DNA of 64,000 bases. Source: an uncultured Maribacter sp. (GTDB lineage: Bacteria; Bacteroidota; Bacteroidia; Flavobacteriales; Flavobacteriaceae). This document shows, piece by piece, positions 53,408 through 63,400 of this stretch. Under the pieces are notes generated by a model. It was not told the origin of the DNA and searched no databases. It was given only the letters and a program-made list of their open reading frames with translations. Location of the stretch: positions 210,169 through 274,168 of the forward strand of contig NZ_CANMRY010000005.1 of NCBI RefSeq assembly GCF_947500405.1, read 5' to 3'. The number at the start of each line of letters is the position of its first letter. Position 1 is the first letter of the stretch. Made by a program: the position numbers and the translations under genes.

Positions 53408-53986
53408 ATGTCTTTAGAGAGAGAAATAAATAAAAGGTCTGGTGGCAACTGTGAATTATGTAGTTCTACTGAAAGTTTACAAGTTTATGCAATTACACCA
53501 CAAAAATTAGGGGATATTAATGATAATATTCATGCTTGTTCTACATGTGTAACACAAATAGAAGATTCTACAATTACAGAAGCAAATCACTGGAGGTGTT
53601 TAAATGACAGTATGTGGAGTGAAGTTTCTGCAGTAAAAATTATAGTATGGAGAATGCTATCTAGATTAAGAAAAGAAGGTTGGCCGCAGGATTTATTAGA
53701 TATGATGTATTTAGAGGAAGAAGAGCTTAATTGGGCCCAAGCAACTGGTGAAGGACAAGACCCTGAAGACAGAGTTATTCATAGAGATAGTAATGGTGTT
53801 ATTATTAATGCAGGGGATAGTGTTGTTCTTATTAAAGATTTACCTGTAAAAGGCTCTAGTATGGTTGCAAAAAGGGGCACTGCAGTTCGTAGAGTTTCTT
53901 TAGATCATGAAAATGCAGAATTCATTGAAGGTAAAGTAAATGGCATACAAATTGTTATAATTACAAAATATGTAAAAAAGATATAA
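53408..53986 (+). CDS. PhnA-domain zinc-ribbon protein
   Basis: The protein is 192 residues from the ATG at 53408 (MSLEREINKRSGGNCELCSS); the frame from 53378 adds ten residues of no family character. The N-terminal zinc ribbon has CELC and CSTC. The C-terminal beta domain (VIHRDSNGVIINAGDSVVLIKDLPVKGSSMVAKRGTAVRRVSL...) is the PhnA signature. Despite the name, members are not generally shown to act on phosphonates; their true role is unclear. Confidence 0.85.
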   Translation: MSLEREINKRSGGNCELCSSTESLQVYAITPQKLGDINDNIHACSTCVTQIEDSTITEANHWRCLNDSMWSEVSAVKIIVWRMLSRLRKEGWPQDLLDMMYLEEEELNWAQATGEGQDPEDRVIHRDSNGVIINAGDSVVLIKDLPVKGSSMVAKRGTAVRRVSLDHENAEFIEGKVNGIQIVIITKYVKKI

Positions 53987-54043
53987 GCTGTAATATCTTT
54001 AGAATGTACTCGTTTTATAATATACTAACTAAGATTTATTTAT

Positions 54044-54784
54044 ATGTTTAGTTTTTTTGAAAAGAAAACTTTTTTAATAGACCATTTAAAAGGTTTTACT
54101 GATATACACAATCATATTTTACCAGGGATTGACGATGGAGCAAAAACAGTAGAAGATTCTATAGAACTTATTAAGGGATTTTCTGAATTTGGGGTTACTG
54201 ACTTTATTGCCACGCCACATATTATGCATAATTATTACCCAAATAATAATGAAAGTATTTCTAAAGCCTATGTAAAATTAAAAAAAGAGCTTGCAGCTAG
54301 AAACATGAATAGTATTTCTATTTCAATAGCGGCAGAACATATGATTGATGCCAATTTTGAAACAATATTAGAAGACAATAAGGTAATGCCGTTAGAGAAA
54401 AGTTATCTTTTGATTGAAATGTCTTATTTACAAGCTTCTATAAATTTTGATAATGCAATTCAAAAAATTTCAGAAAAAAGATTATTTCCAATTCTTGCAC
54501 ACCCAGAACGTTATGTTTATTTACATCCAAAATTTGGGAAGTACAAGAAATATAAAAGTAAGGGTATTATGCTTCAATTAAACTTACTTTCGCTAAGTAA
54601 TTATTATGGCAAAGATGTTCAAAAAACTGGAAATAGGCTTTTAAACGAAAATTTAATAGACTTTGCTGGTTCTGATATTCATAATATTAGACAATTAAAT
54701 AGTCTAAAAGAAATAAAACTTACGAAAAAACAATTGCAAAAAATAATACCTGTTATTGATAAAACAATACAGAGTTTTTATTAA
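54044..54784 (+). CDS. CpsB/YwqE-type tyrosine-protein phosphatase (PHP domain)
   Basis: This is a 246-residue metal-dependent phosphatase of the PHP fold. The motifs are TDIHNHILPGIDDGAKTVEDS near residue 18, ATPHIMHNYYPN, the ILAHPERY strand and the C-terminal FAGSDIHN. These proteins dephosphorylate bacterial tyrosine kinases that control capsule export. Its target is probably the Wzc-like kinase encoded convergently 55 bp away. A bidirectional terminator separates the two. Confidence 0.9.
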   Translation: MFSFFEKKTFLIDHLKGFTDIHNHILPGIDDGAKTVEDSIELIKGFSEFGVTDFIATPHIMHNYYPNNNESISKAYVKLKKELAARNMNSISISIAAEHMIDANFETILEDNKVMPLEKSYLLIEMSYLQASINFDNAIQKISEKRLFPILAHPERYVYLHPKFGKYKKYKSKGIMLQLNLLSLSNYYGKDVQKTGNRLLNENLIDFAGSDIHNIRQLNSLKEIKLTKKQLQKIIPVIDKTIQSFY

Positions 54785-54786
54785 AC

Positions 54787-54826
54787 AAAAAGTCCTCTAA
54801 ATAAGTTTATTTAGAGGACTTTTTTG
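54787..54826. terminator. Bidirectional terminator between cpsB-like and wzc-like genes
   Basis: An 18-bp perfect inverted repeat (54787-54804 and 54807-54824) with core AGTCCTCTAAAT is flanked by A- and T-runs, serving both convergent genes. Confidence 0.9.
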
Positions 54827-54839
54827 ATTCATTTTTAAA

Positions 54840-57215
54840 TTAGAATTTCCACCATTTTTTTACAGTTTTCCCATAACCGTAACCATACTTCCCACCATAT
54901 CCTAAGTTAGATTCTTTAACATCATTCACAACAAAAGATAATCCATTTAATTTACCTTCTTCTTTGAGTTTTAAAGGAAACTCTAACACTCTTGTTTCTG
55001 TAACACCAGCCCTTGTAACATAAATTATATGGTCTGCATACTCTGTAAGTAATAAAGTATCTGTCACTACCATTAATGGAGCAGTATCTACAATCACATA
55101 ATCATACTTTAAAGAAGCTTCTGCAATCAAGTCTTTTATTCGATTACTCATCAACAATTCAGATGGGTTTGGTGGTATTTTCCCTGAATAAATAACATCT
55201 ATAGTATTTGTATGTACTAGCATTGGATTAATTATATCTTTAGATGATAATGAATCATCATATAAGTACTCTGTTAACCCAGCATCTTTATTTCTACTTG
55301 GCTTACCAAGCTTATCTACATCTTTATTATTGCTAAAAAATGTATATAATTTGGGGTTTCTAATATCTGCGCCTATCAATAATACTTTTTTATCTGTATT
55401 TGCTAGTATCATAGTCAAATTAGAAGATAAAAATGTTTTTCCTTCTCCTGGAACACTTGAGGTAACAAAAATTACATTATTCCTCCCTCCTTTTTTAGAT
55501 TTTATTAAATAATCTAAATTAGTTCTTAGAATACGTAATGACTCTCCTAAAACAGAACGATCTTCTTTTTTAACTAAAAATTCATCTTTCTTACCAAGTT
55601 TAGGTAATTCTGCTAAAACTGGAACTTCTTTTACTAACTTTTCTAAACCAGTTTTACTATGAATTTTATTATCCAATAAATCAACTGTATAGATAATAGA
55701 AAAAGGAATAAGCATTCCAAATATTAAAGAAGCTAATAAAATTAAAGGTTTCTTAGGGCTTATTGGAAAATCTCCTTTTTGATAAGCATTATCAATAATT
55801 TTAGATTTAGGAGAACTAGAGGCCGCAGTAATTTGGGACTCTTCCCTTTTTTGCAAAAGATAAAGGTATAATGACTCTGTAGTTTGCTGTTGTCTTGTTA
55901 TATCTCTTAATTGTCTTTCGTTCTTAGGAGCCGAATAAATTTTAGAATTAATTCTAGACATCTGTCCAGATAAATTATTCACCTGTAAACCTAAATTACG
56001 TTCCATTCCTGATAAACTAGATTTCATACTTTCTTTCAAACCATTTAGTTGCTGATCTAGATTTACTATAATTGGGTTTTGTTCATTTGAGCTCTTCAAT
56101 AAGCGATTTCTCTCCAACACTAATTCATTGTATTTTGCAGTAGTATTAGCTATTGTTGGATCAGATAATCCAACATTTGAAGGTAACACTTCATACCCAC
56201 TCTCACTTGAAACATAATCTTTCATTCCTGAAGCTATATTTAATTGCGTTTTGGCATTTTCCAATTCCTGTCTATTTGCCGCACCTACATTTAATGCTAT
56301 ATTAGCTTCACTTGCTATGTCTGTTACTCCCTTACTAGTTTTAAAATCTTGCGCAGATTGATCTACAGAAGTTAAATTACCTGAAATCTCTTGAATTCGG
56401 TCATTAATAAATTTTGAAGTTTTATCCGCTATTATTTGTTTATCGACTACTGCATTAGCATTATATGTTCTTATCAAAGAATTCATAATATCTATAGCTC
56501 TTGAAGGAATAGCATCATTTAAAGATATATTAATAATATTAGAAAACTCTTGAGCTGAAGAAACAATAATTTTACTCTGATAGCCTTCTGCAACTTTAAA
56601 AATTGGATTAATATTAACTCTTATCCTACTTCCTTTATAATCTTCAAAAAAAGGAATGTTTGGAGTAATTACAATATCCCCAAGTTTTGTTTGTATATTT
56701 TTTCCAAAAGAATATACTTTAAGTGGACTATCTTCAAATTCACTAAACCCAAAAGTAGTATCCGATGATAACTCTATAAAGAACTCATAAGATGAAGAAT
56801 TTATTAAAGAATCATTATTGATAAAATTAATTTTAAAAGGTCTACTTTTATAAAGTTCAGTACTTTTAATTTTTCCTAATTGAGTAACTGTAATATTAAG
56901 CTTTAACTCTTCTACTACTTGTATAAAATTTGATCTAGAATTTAATATTTCTATCTCATCTTCTACCTTATTTTTTGCTCCTCCACCTATAAAACTTAAT
57001 TCATTAAAAGCAGATAATTCTGAGGCAGAACTTTTATCTTCTATTATTTGAATTTTAGCATTTGCGGCATATTCTGGAGTTGCATACCTAATGTATAGTA
57101 ATGCAAAAATTAATGCTATTAATCCAGATATTAAAAACCATTTCCAATGCTTAGTATAAACCTTTAATATTTCTTTTAAATCTAAATTATTAGATGAAAA
57201 GTCTTGAGAATTCAT
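54840..57215 (-). CDS. Wzc-like polysaccharide co-polymerase / tyrosine autokinase
   Basis: This is a 791-residue inner-membrane protein controlling exopolysaccharide polymerisation and export. It has a Wzz domain with a first membrane helix (about 32-50), a long periplasmic coiled-coil region (about 255-470) and a second helix (about 488-510). The cytoplasmic BY-kinase has Walker A SSVPGEGKT near 588, Walker A' LLIGADIRNPK and Walker B VIVDTAP. The last 25 residues contain a tyrosine cluster (NLGYGGKYGYGYGK), the autophosphorylation tail. It is in an operon with Wza and the dehydratase upstream. Full length. Confidence 0.93.
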   Translation of the reverse strand: MNSQDFSSNNLDLKEILKVYTKHWKWFLISGLIALIFALLYIRYATPEYAANAKIQIIEDKSSASELSAFNELSFIGGGAKNKVEDEIEILNSRSNFIQVVEELKLNITVTQLGKIKSTELYKSRPFKINFINNDSLINSSSYEFFIELSSDTTFGFSEFEDSPLKVYSFGKNIQTKLGDIVITPNIPFFEDYKGSRIRVNINPIFKVAEGYQSKIIVSSAQEFSNIINISLNDAIPSRAIDIMNSLIRTYNANAVVDKQIIADKTSKFINDRIQEISGNLTSVDQSAQDFKTSKGVTDIASEANIALNVGAANRQELENAKTQLNIASGMKDYVSSESGYEVLPSNVGLSDPTIANTTAKYNELVLERNRLLKSSNEQNPIIVNLDQQLNGLKESMKSSLSGMERNLGLQVNNLSGQMSRINSKIYSAPKNERQLRDITRQQQTTESLYLYLLQKREESQITAASSSPKSKIIDNAYQKGDFPISPKKPLILLASLIFGMLIPFSIIYTVDLLDNKIHSKTGLEKLVKEVPVLAELPKLGKKDEFLVKKEDRSVLGESLRILRTNLDYLIKSKKGGRNNVIFVTSSVPGEGKTFLSSNLTMILANTDKKVLLIGADIRNPKLYTFFSNNKDVDKLGKPSRNKDAGLTEYLYDDSLSSKDIINPMLVHTNTIDVIYSGKIPPNPSELLMSNRIKDLIAEASLKYDYVIVDTAPLMVVTDTLLLTEYADHIIYVTRAGVTETRVLEFPLKLKEEGKLNGLSFVVNDVKESNLGYGGKYGYGYGKTVKKWWKF

Positions 57216-57254
57216 TATTATTTATTTTAATTTAATAACCCTATCTTAATTTTT

Positions 57255-58016
57255 TTACCTAGTAATAATTAAAACAGTTGAAGTAATCAAAACTGATGCA
57301 ATTGAAACCCATATTGATGCCCTATTATCTAATGTTGAAGATGTAATTGCTGATTTATTAGGTTCTACATAAACCACGTCATTTTGAGTAAGATAATATA
57401 CTGGGGAGTTTAAAGATTCCTTTTGAGTTAAATCTACTCTAGTATAAACTTTTGTTCCATTAAAATCTCTTATTACCAAAACATTATCTCGCATACCTTT
57501 AATAGTTAAGTCATTGGCTAAACCCAATGCTTCTAATATTGTAATTTGCTCTCCGTTAACCAAATAAGTACCTGGTCTATTAACTTCACCCAGCACTGTA
57601 ATTGAAAAATTCTTTAAACGAATATTAACAATTGGATTTTTTAAATATAAACTTAACTTTTCTTTTATAAGCTCTTTTGTCTCTTCAGGAGAAAGACCAA
57701 CAACTTTTACAGCTCCCAAAACTGGAAAATCTATTTCCCCATTCTTATCTATAATATAGTCTACTTGTTCTGGTCTAATACCACCCTCTTCTGCTCCTTT
57801 AAAAAGATTAAACGGCATACTAGCTTCCGGATCTAAAGTAGAAACATGTATACTAATAACATCGTCTATTTTAAATTTATTAGTATACGAATTATCACTA
57901 ACAATGGTTTCATAATCACTCGCATTTTGAAAATAAACTACATCTTTTTTAGATGCGCATGAACTTAAAAATAATGTAATGCTTAATAAAGAAATTAAAG
58001 TTTGTTTAATGGTCAT
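57255..58016 (-). CDS. Wza-like polysaccharide export lipoprotein
   Basis: This is a 253-residue outer-membrane export component. The lipoprotein signal is MTIKQTLISLLSITLFLSSCASKK (Cys20). The Poly_export domain (YTNKFKIDDVISIHVSTLDPEASMPFN) and SLBB-like repeats (LSPEETKELIKEKLSLYLKNPIVNIRLKNFSITVLGEVNRPGTY) are present. A hydrophobic C-terminal helix (about 230-250) is typical of the Bacteroidota form. It sits between the dehydratase and the kinase genes. Confidence 0.93.
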   Translation of the reverse strand: MTIKQTLISLLSITLFLSSCASKKDVVYFQNASDYETIVSDNSYTNKFKIDDVISIHVSTLDPEASMPFNLFKGAEEGGIRPEQVDYIIDKNGEIDFPVLGAVKVVGLSPEETKELIKEKLSLYLKNPIVNIRLKNFSITVLGEVNRPGTYLVNGEQITILEALGLANDLTIKGMRDNVLVIRDFNGTKVYTRVDLTQKESLNSPVYYLTQNDVVYVEPNKSAITSSTLDNRASIWVSIASVLITSTVLIITR

Positions 58017-58059
58017 AGTTTGTTTTAAAAAAGTTAATTACTGCAAGATTAATAAAAAA

Positions 58060-59997
58060 TTATGATTGAACAATTTTTAATCTAGCTTTATCATTTTTAG
58101 ATTTATTATCCTTTTTATCAAATTTGCAAAGTTCAGAGTTATTAGAAACAAATTCGGGAACAATTTTCTTCATGAGTCTTACTGTATCTCCATTAAAAAA
58201 CATATTTGCTATACACAATTCATCTATTTTTGACCTTACACCTTCATAATCAAGCTCTCTAACTTTACTAATTTTTATTTTCTTATGATATGTTGGCAAA
58301 GTACTTTCCCCATTAGCTAGTAACTCCTCATATAATTTTTCCCCAGGACGTAATCCTGTAATTTTTATATCAATATCTTTTGGATAATTTAACCCAGATA
58401 ATTTAATCATGTTTTTTGCTAAATCAAATATTTTAACAGACTCTCCCATATCAAAAATAAATATCTCACCACCTTCTCCCATTGCCCCAGCTTCCAATAC
58501 TAGTTGAGAAGCTTCCGGAATTGTCATAAAATACCTGGTAACATCTTTGTGAGTTAAAGTCAAAGGCCCCCCCTTTTCAATTTGCTTTCTAAACAATGGA
58601 ATAACCGATCCATTTGAGCCTAGAACATTTCCAAATCTTGTAGTAATAAATTTAGTTTTATTTTCTTGTTGCATACAACTTATATACATCTCCGCAATTC
58701 TTTTACTAGCACCCATAACATTAGTAGGGTTAACAGCTTTATCTGTTGATACGAATACAAACTTCCCTACCTTATGATTAATAGATAAATCTGCTACAGT
58801 TTTAGTTCCTGCAATATTAATTTTTATAGCTTCATAAGAATTATACTCCATTAAAGGTACATGTTTATATGCTGCAGCATGAAAAACCATATTTGGTTTA
58901 TGCTCCTGAAAAATAGCGTTTAACCTATTTTTATCTCTAATATCTGCTACAATAGGAACAAAATTATGATATCCATTTTGTTTTAATTCTTGCTGCAAAT
59001 CATATAAAGGAGACTCAGATTGGTCAATAACTATTAAAGATTTATAACTATAGCTACATATTTGTCTTACAATTTCACTACCTATAGAACCAGCACCTCC
59101 AGTAACTAAAACAACTTTATCTTTGAGTTCCATTTCTATTTTACTATTCTTAATAGATATTGGTGCTCTATCTAATAAATCTTCAATTTGAACTTTCTTT
59201 ATTTGAGATACTTTTAATTCCCCATTAATCCAATCTTCTACAGGAGGAACTATTTTAACTAGAACAGGATAATCCACCAAGCTCTCTACTAAAACTCTAA
59301 GCTTATTTGGTTCTATATTTTGAATAGAAAAAATAACTTCTGTAATATTCTTATTAACTAAAAAATCTTGAGTTAATTCTTTTTCATGAAAAACATTAAC
59401 CCCATTAATTTGTTTACCAGATTTTTTAACATCTCTATCAATATAACCAACTACTCTAGCCTTACTTCTTGAATTTGATGTAAGAGCATTACTTGTTAAG
59501 ATTCCAGATTCTCCTGCTCCATAAATCAAAACGTTTTTAGTTATCTTATAATTTCTAACTAAAAAATTACTATAAATTGATTTAAAAATGAAACGAGAAG
59601 CTGTTAGACCTATAAAACTTAAAAGACTATGTATAATAATTATAGAAAGCGGAATAGTAAAATCGTCAATAACATTTATACTTTTATTAAATAAAACCAT
59701 TGATATTAGCAAAATACTTGCTAAACATGTTGCATTAAAAATATTATAGACATCTCTAACACCTGTATGGCGCACCACTCCTTTATAGGAACCTACAAAC
59801 AAGAAAGAAACCAAGGAAAGTATAGCTACAATAGGTAATTGTACTAGCAGCTTATTAATATCAAAATCTAGAGATAAATTAAATCTAATACAATATGCTA
59901 CAAAGAAAGCAATACCAGTAATTAACACATCTATTACTAAAACTAGCCATTTAGATGCAAATCTATTTATATTATGGGCTAAGTAATTATCTACCAT
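58060..59997 (-). CDS. Membrane-anchored NDP-sugar 4,6-dehydratase (CapD/PglF type)
   Basis: This 645-residue protein makes a 4-keto-6-deoxy nucleotide sugar for capsule or glycoprotein glycans. Four membrane helices (about 15-130) are followed by a first nucleotide-binding domain (VLIYGAGESGILTSNAL, near 170). The catalytic SDR domain has VTGGAGSIGSEIVRQ near 296, the DIRD and YKHVPLME motifs, and STDKAVNPTNVMGASKRIAEMY with Met replacing the usual catalytic Tyr, as is normal in this subfamily. It is probably the first gene of the wza-wzc operon. Confidence 0.92.
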   Translation of the reverse strand: MVDNYLAHNINRFASKWLVLVIDVLITGIAFFVAYCIRFNLSLDFDINKLLVQLPIVAILSLVSFLFVGSYKGVVRHTGVRDVYNIFNATCLASILLISMVLFNKSINVIDDFTIPLSIIIIHSLLSFIGLTASRFIFKSIYSNFLVRNYKITKNVLIYGAGESGILTSNALTSNSRSKARVVGYIDRDVKKSGKQINGVNVFHEKELTQDFLVNKNITEVIFSIQNIEPNKLRVLVESLVDYPVLVKIVPPVEDWINGELKVSQIKKVQIEDLLDRAPISIKNSKIEMELKDKVVLVTGGAGSIGSEIVRQICSYSYKSLIVIDQSESPLYDLQQELKQNGYHNFVPIVADIRDKNRLNAIFQEHKPNMVFHAAAYKHVPLMEYNSYEAIKINIAGTKTVADLSINHKVGKFVFVSTDKAVNPTNVMGASKRIAEMYISCMQQENKTKFITTRFGNVLGSNGSVIPLFRKQIEKGGPLTLTHKDVTRYFMTIPEASQLVLEAGAMGEGGEIFIFDMGESVKIFDLAKNMIKLSGLNYPKDIDIKITGLRPGEKLYEELLANGESTLPTYHKKIKISKVRELDYEGVRSKIDELCIANMFFNGDTVRLMKKIVPEFVSNNSELCKFDKKDNKSKNDKARLKIVQS

Positions 59998-60415
59998 TTG
60001 ATACTTTTTAAATTAACAATATTAATTAATTTTATTGCTAATATAGTCACTCAATTATTTATATAATTGTACAAACATTAAATTTCGTTTAAGCTTATTA
60101 AATATTCGTCTAAACGACATTAAACTATAAAACTAAGGGAACTTAAAAATATTGTATTGATAAAAAACTCTTAAGTTTTTATTTATATATCACACAAATA
60201 TACACTAAATTAAAAGTCTCTTATTTAAAACTAAAAACAACATTAAAACAAACCCCAAAATAGTATTAAAAAGCAGCTTTTTTAAAGTTCATTTTAATTC
60301 TTTTAAATAAATAAGTTTTTAATCGATTAAATAATTGGCTTTACCGTTTTAATTGAAGTTTAATTCTTACATGACATAAATTTGAATAACATTACATATT
60401 AGACGAAAAGTAAAA
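59998..60415. other. Divergent control region between the capsule operon and the galactose oxidase-like gene
   Basis: This 418-bp, highly AT-rich region has no ORF. A minus-strand -7-like TATATTTG (plus 60195-60202) lacks a -33 partner. A short inverted pair TCGTTTA/TAAACGA lies at about 60087-60117. The plus-strand promoter is listed separately. Confidence 0.5.
60353..60384 (+). promoter_or_regulatory. Promoter of the galactose oxidase-like gene
   Basis: TTG (60353-60355) and TAAATTTG (60377-60384) are 21 bp apart, a full match to the Bacteroidota consensus. The leader before the ATG at 60416 is about 25 nt. Confidence 0.75.
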
Positions 60416-63400
60416 ATGAAAAAGCAGGATTCTACAACTAAAAATATATTATTCATATTATTATGTTTAGCGTGTTTAATTGTAAATAGTCAAAACCAAT
60501 CTCAAGAAGGAGAATGGAGTAACCCAATACCATTTGGGATTGTACCTGTTGCAGCTGCAAATCTTCCCGACGGAAGGTTGTTAACCTGGTCTTCACAATT
60601 TAGAAATACATTTATAGAGTCCGGTGATGGCATGACTTATACAGAAATTTTTGATCCAACTATTGGTCCTGATGGAACAGCTCTTGGAGAAACTGTTGCT
60701 CAGACTAATCATGATATGTTCTGTCCTGGAATAAATAACCTTGCAGATGGTCGTATCCTTTCCGCAGGAGGTACAACAAGTGAAAAAACAAGTATCTACG
60801 ACCCTGAAACAAACCAATGGTCAACTGCCCAAGATATGCACATACCTAGAGGCTATCAAGGTAATACTACTCTAGCAAATGGAGCTGTTTTTACTGTTGG
60901 AGGATCATGGAGCCAAGGTGCAGGTAATAATGGTGGAAAAGATGCCGAAATATGGTCTCCAGAAACAGGTTGGATTAGTTTGCCATTCATTAAAGGAAGT
61001 GACATTTACAATGCTACTGATTTAGCTAAAGAAGAGCAAGGATTATATAGAGTAGATAATCATGTATGGCTATGGCCAGCACCTAATGGACACTTATTTC
61101 ATGCCGGACCTAGTGAAATGATGCATTGGATAGACACAAATGTAGATGGAGGTCAAATAGTAAGTGCAGGAAATCGTGGGACTGACACTTATTCCATGAA
61201 AGGAACAACTGTCATGTTTGATATTGGCAAAATACTAAAAGTTGGTGGCGCAGAATCTTATGGTGCAAATTCTTCTAGTACTACTCCGGCAAAAAACAAT
61301 TCTTATGTTATAGATTTAAATAATGTTGATTATGGAGATGCGCCTCTAGTTACTCAAAGTGGTAACTTAGCTTTTAGCAGAACAATGCACAATAGTACTG
61401 TACTTCCGAATGGACAAGTATTAGTCACAGGAGGATTAGACCGTGGAGCTGTTTTCACAGATGTAGGTGCTAGATACGAAGCTGAATTATTTGATCCAAC
61501 TAATAACACTTGGACTACAGTTGCTAGCATGTCCGAAGCAAGAACATACCATAGCGTTTCTATTTTATTAACAGACGGAAGAGTTTTTGTAGGAGGTGGA
61601 GGACTATGTGATGACACCGATGGTTGCGAAAACCATTTTAATGCAGAAATATACAGCCCTCCTTATCTTTTTGATAATTCAGGTGAATTAGCTATAAGGC
61701 CAAATATTACAGCCCCCGACACTGCGGATTATGAAACAAGTATTACAGTAACTGGGAGTAACAATATTCAAGAATTTAGCTTAATTCGTTTCTCTGCCGC
61801 TACCCATAGTACAAATAATGAACAACGTAGAATACCATTAAATTTCTCTGGAAATGGCACTTATAATGTTTCTATACCTAACAGAAACCTTTTACCCCCA
61901 GGATATTACATGCTTTTTGGGATAGATAATAATGGAGTCCCTTCCGTAGCAGAAACTATAAAAATAGGTAATGCTATCCCGCTAAATATTCAAGACCCAA
62001 ATTTAATTGTTGATTTAAAATTTGATGATGGATCTAGTACAACGGCAACAGATAGTTCTTCTTATGGAAATGACGCTTTCATTGAAGAAAGAGACAACAA
62101 TGGAAACACAATTCCACCTGTTAATTACTCATGGGAAACTGGCCTTTTTGGAGGAGCAATAGAGTTTGATGGATTAGAACACAATAGTAACAGCTTATTA
62201 TTTATGCCTTACTCCTCTTCCCTAGCCACACTAAATAACAATATTACTGTTATGGCATGGGTGTATAGAAACTCTGCAGGTAGCACTATTCCACAAACAG
62301 GAAAAGTTGCTAACGTAGGTCTATTAAGTCATGATTACACTAGCACTCTATTCTTTGGTTTTCATAACACTATGTACAAATGGGCTTTTGAAACAGATAA
62401 CGGCCCAGTAGATTTATATGCTGGTAATACACCTATGGACACTTGGGTACATATTGCAGCTACTTATGATGGAAAAATAGCTAAACTATATGCAAATGGA
62501 GAACTTATATCTTGGAAAGAAAGAACAGGAACTATCCCTTTTTTAAATGATGGAAGTCTACAATCTCACTTTACTACTTCTGGTTTTTTTGATAATCGTA
62601 CTCCAGCAGAACTACCCGGATACGCAAATCAGAGTGGTATTACAGATGAAATTAATGGAAAAATAGATGAATTTAAAATTTACAATAAAATTTTAGGGGA
62701 AGAAGAAATAAAAAATGTTTTTAAGGAAGGGCAACTAACCGGAAATACTTCTGTTCCAGATTGCCCTAATGGAACTATAACTGCTCAATTCAGAGTAGGA
62801 ACAACTGGCAGTTGGCAAACAGGAAATAATATAAATGCAGTAGAAGGAGATGAAATATACATTAGAGCGCAAGTCACAAGTGGCAACTATTATGTTACTA
62901 CACCACAAATAGATGGTCCTACTTTTAACTCTAATGGAAACTCAAATTATTTTTATCAAATAGATACAAGTGTTCACGATTTCGGGAACCCTGAAAGAAA
63001 CAATGGACTCGTAGACCAAAGCAATGTTGGACAATTTGTACTAACAACATCAGAAGGGTGTTCTGCTGTAATTAATTTAAATGTTATTGGTGTATGTGGA
63101 CCGCAAGACACTGCTGTTTCTCCTGAATATCAAATAAATGGAGTTTGGTCTAGTGGTCTAAATTCAATAACAGTTAATGAAGGTGATTTAGTAGTTCTAA
63201 GTGCTCTCCCTAATGACATAAATGGCAACCCGCTAGATATTACTATCACTTTACCAGATGGAAACATTGTAGATGACAATTATAGCCTAGGAAATGTTAC
63301 TACTGCAAGTCAAGGGTCATACATATTAACTTCAGAAGAAGGATGTTCAGTTTCTCTAAACTTAAATGTACAATCCTCATCTTGTTCATCTTCTCAAATT

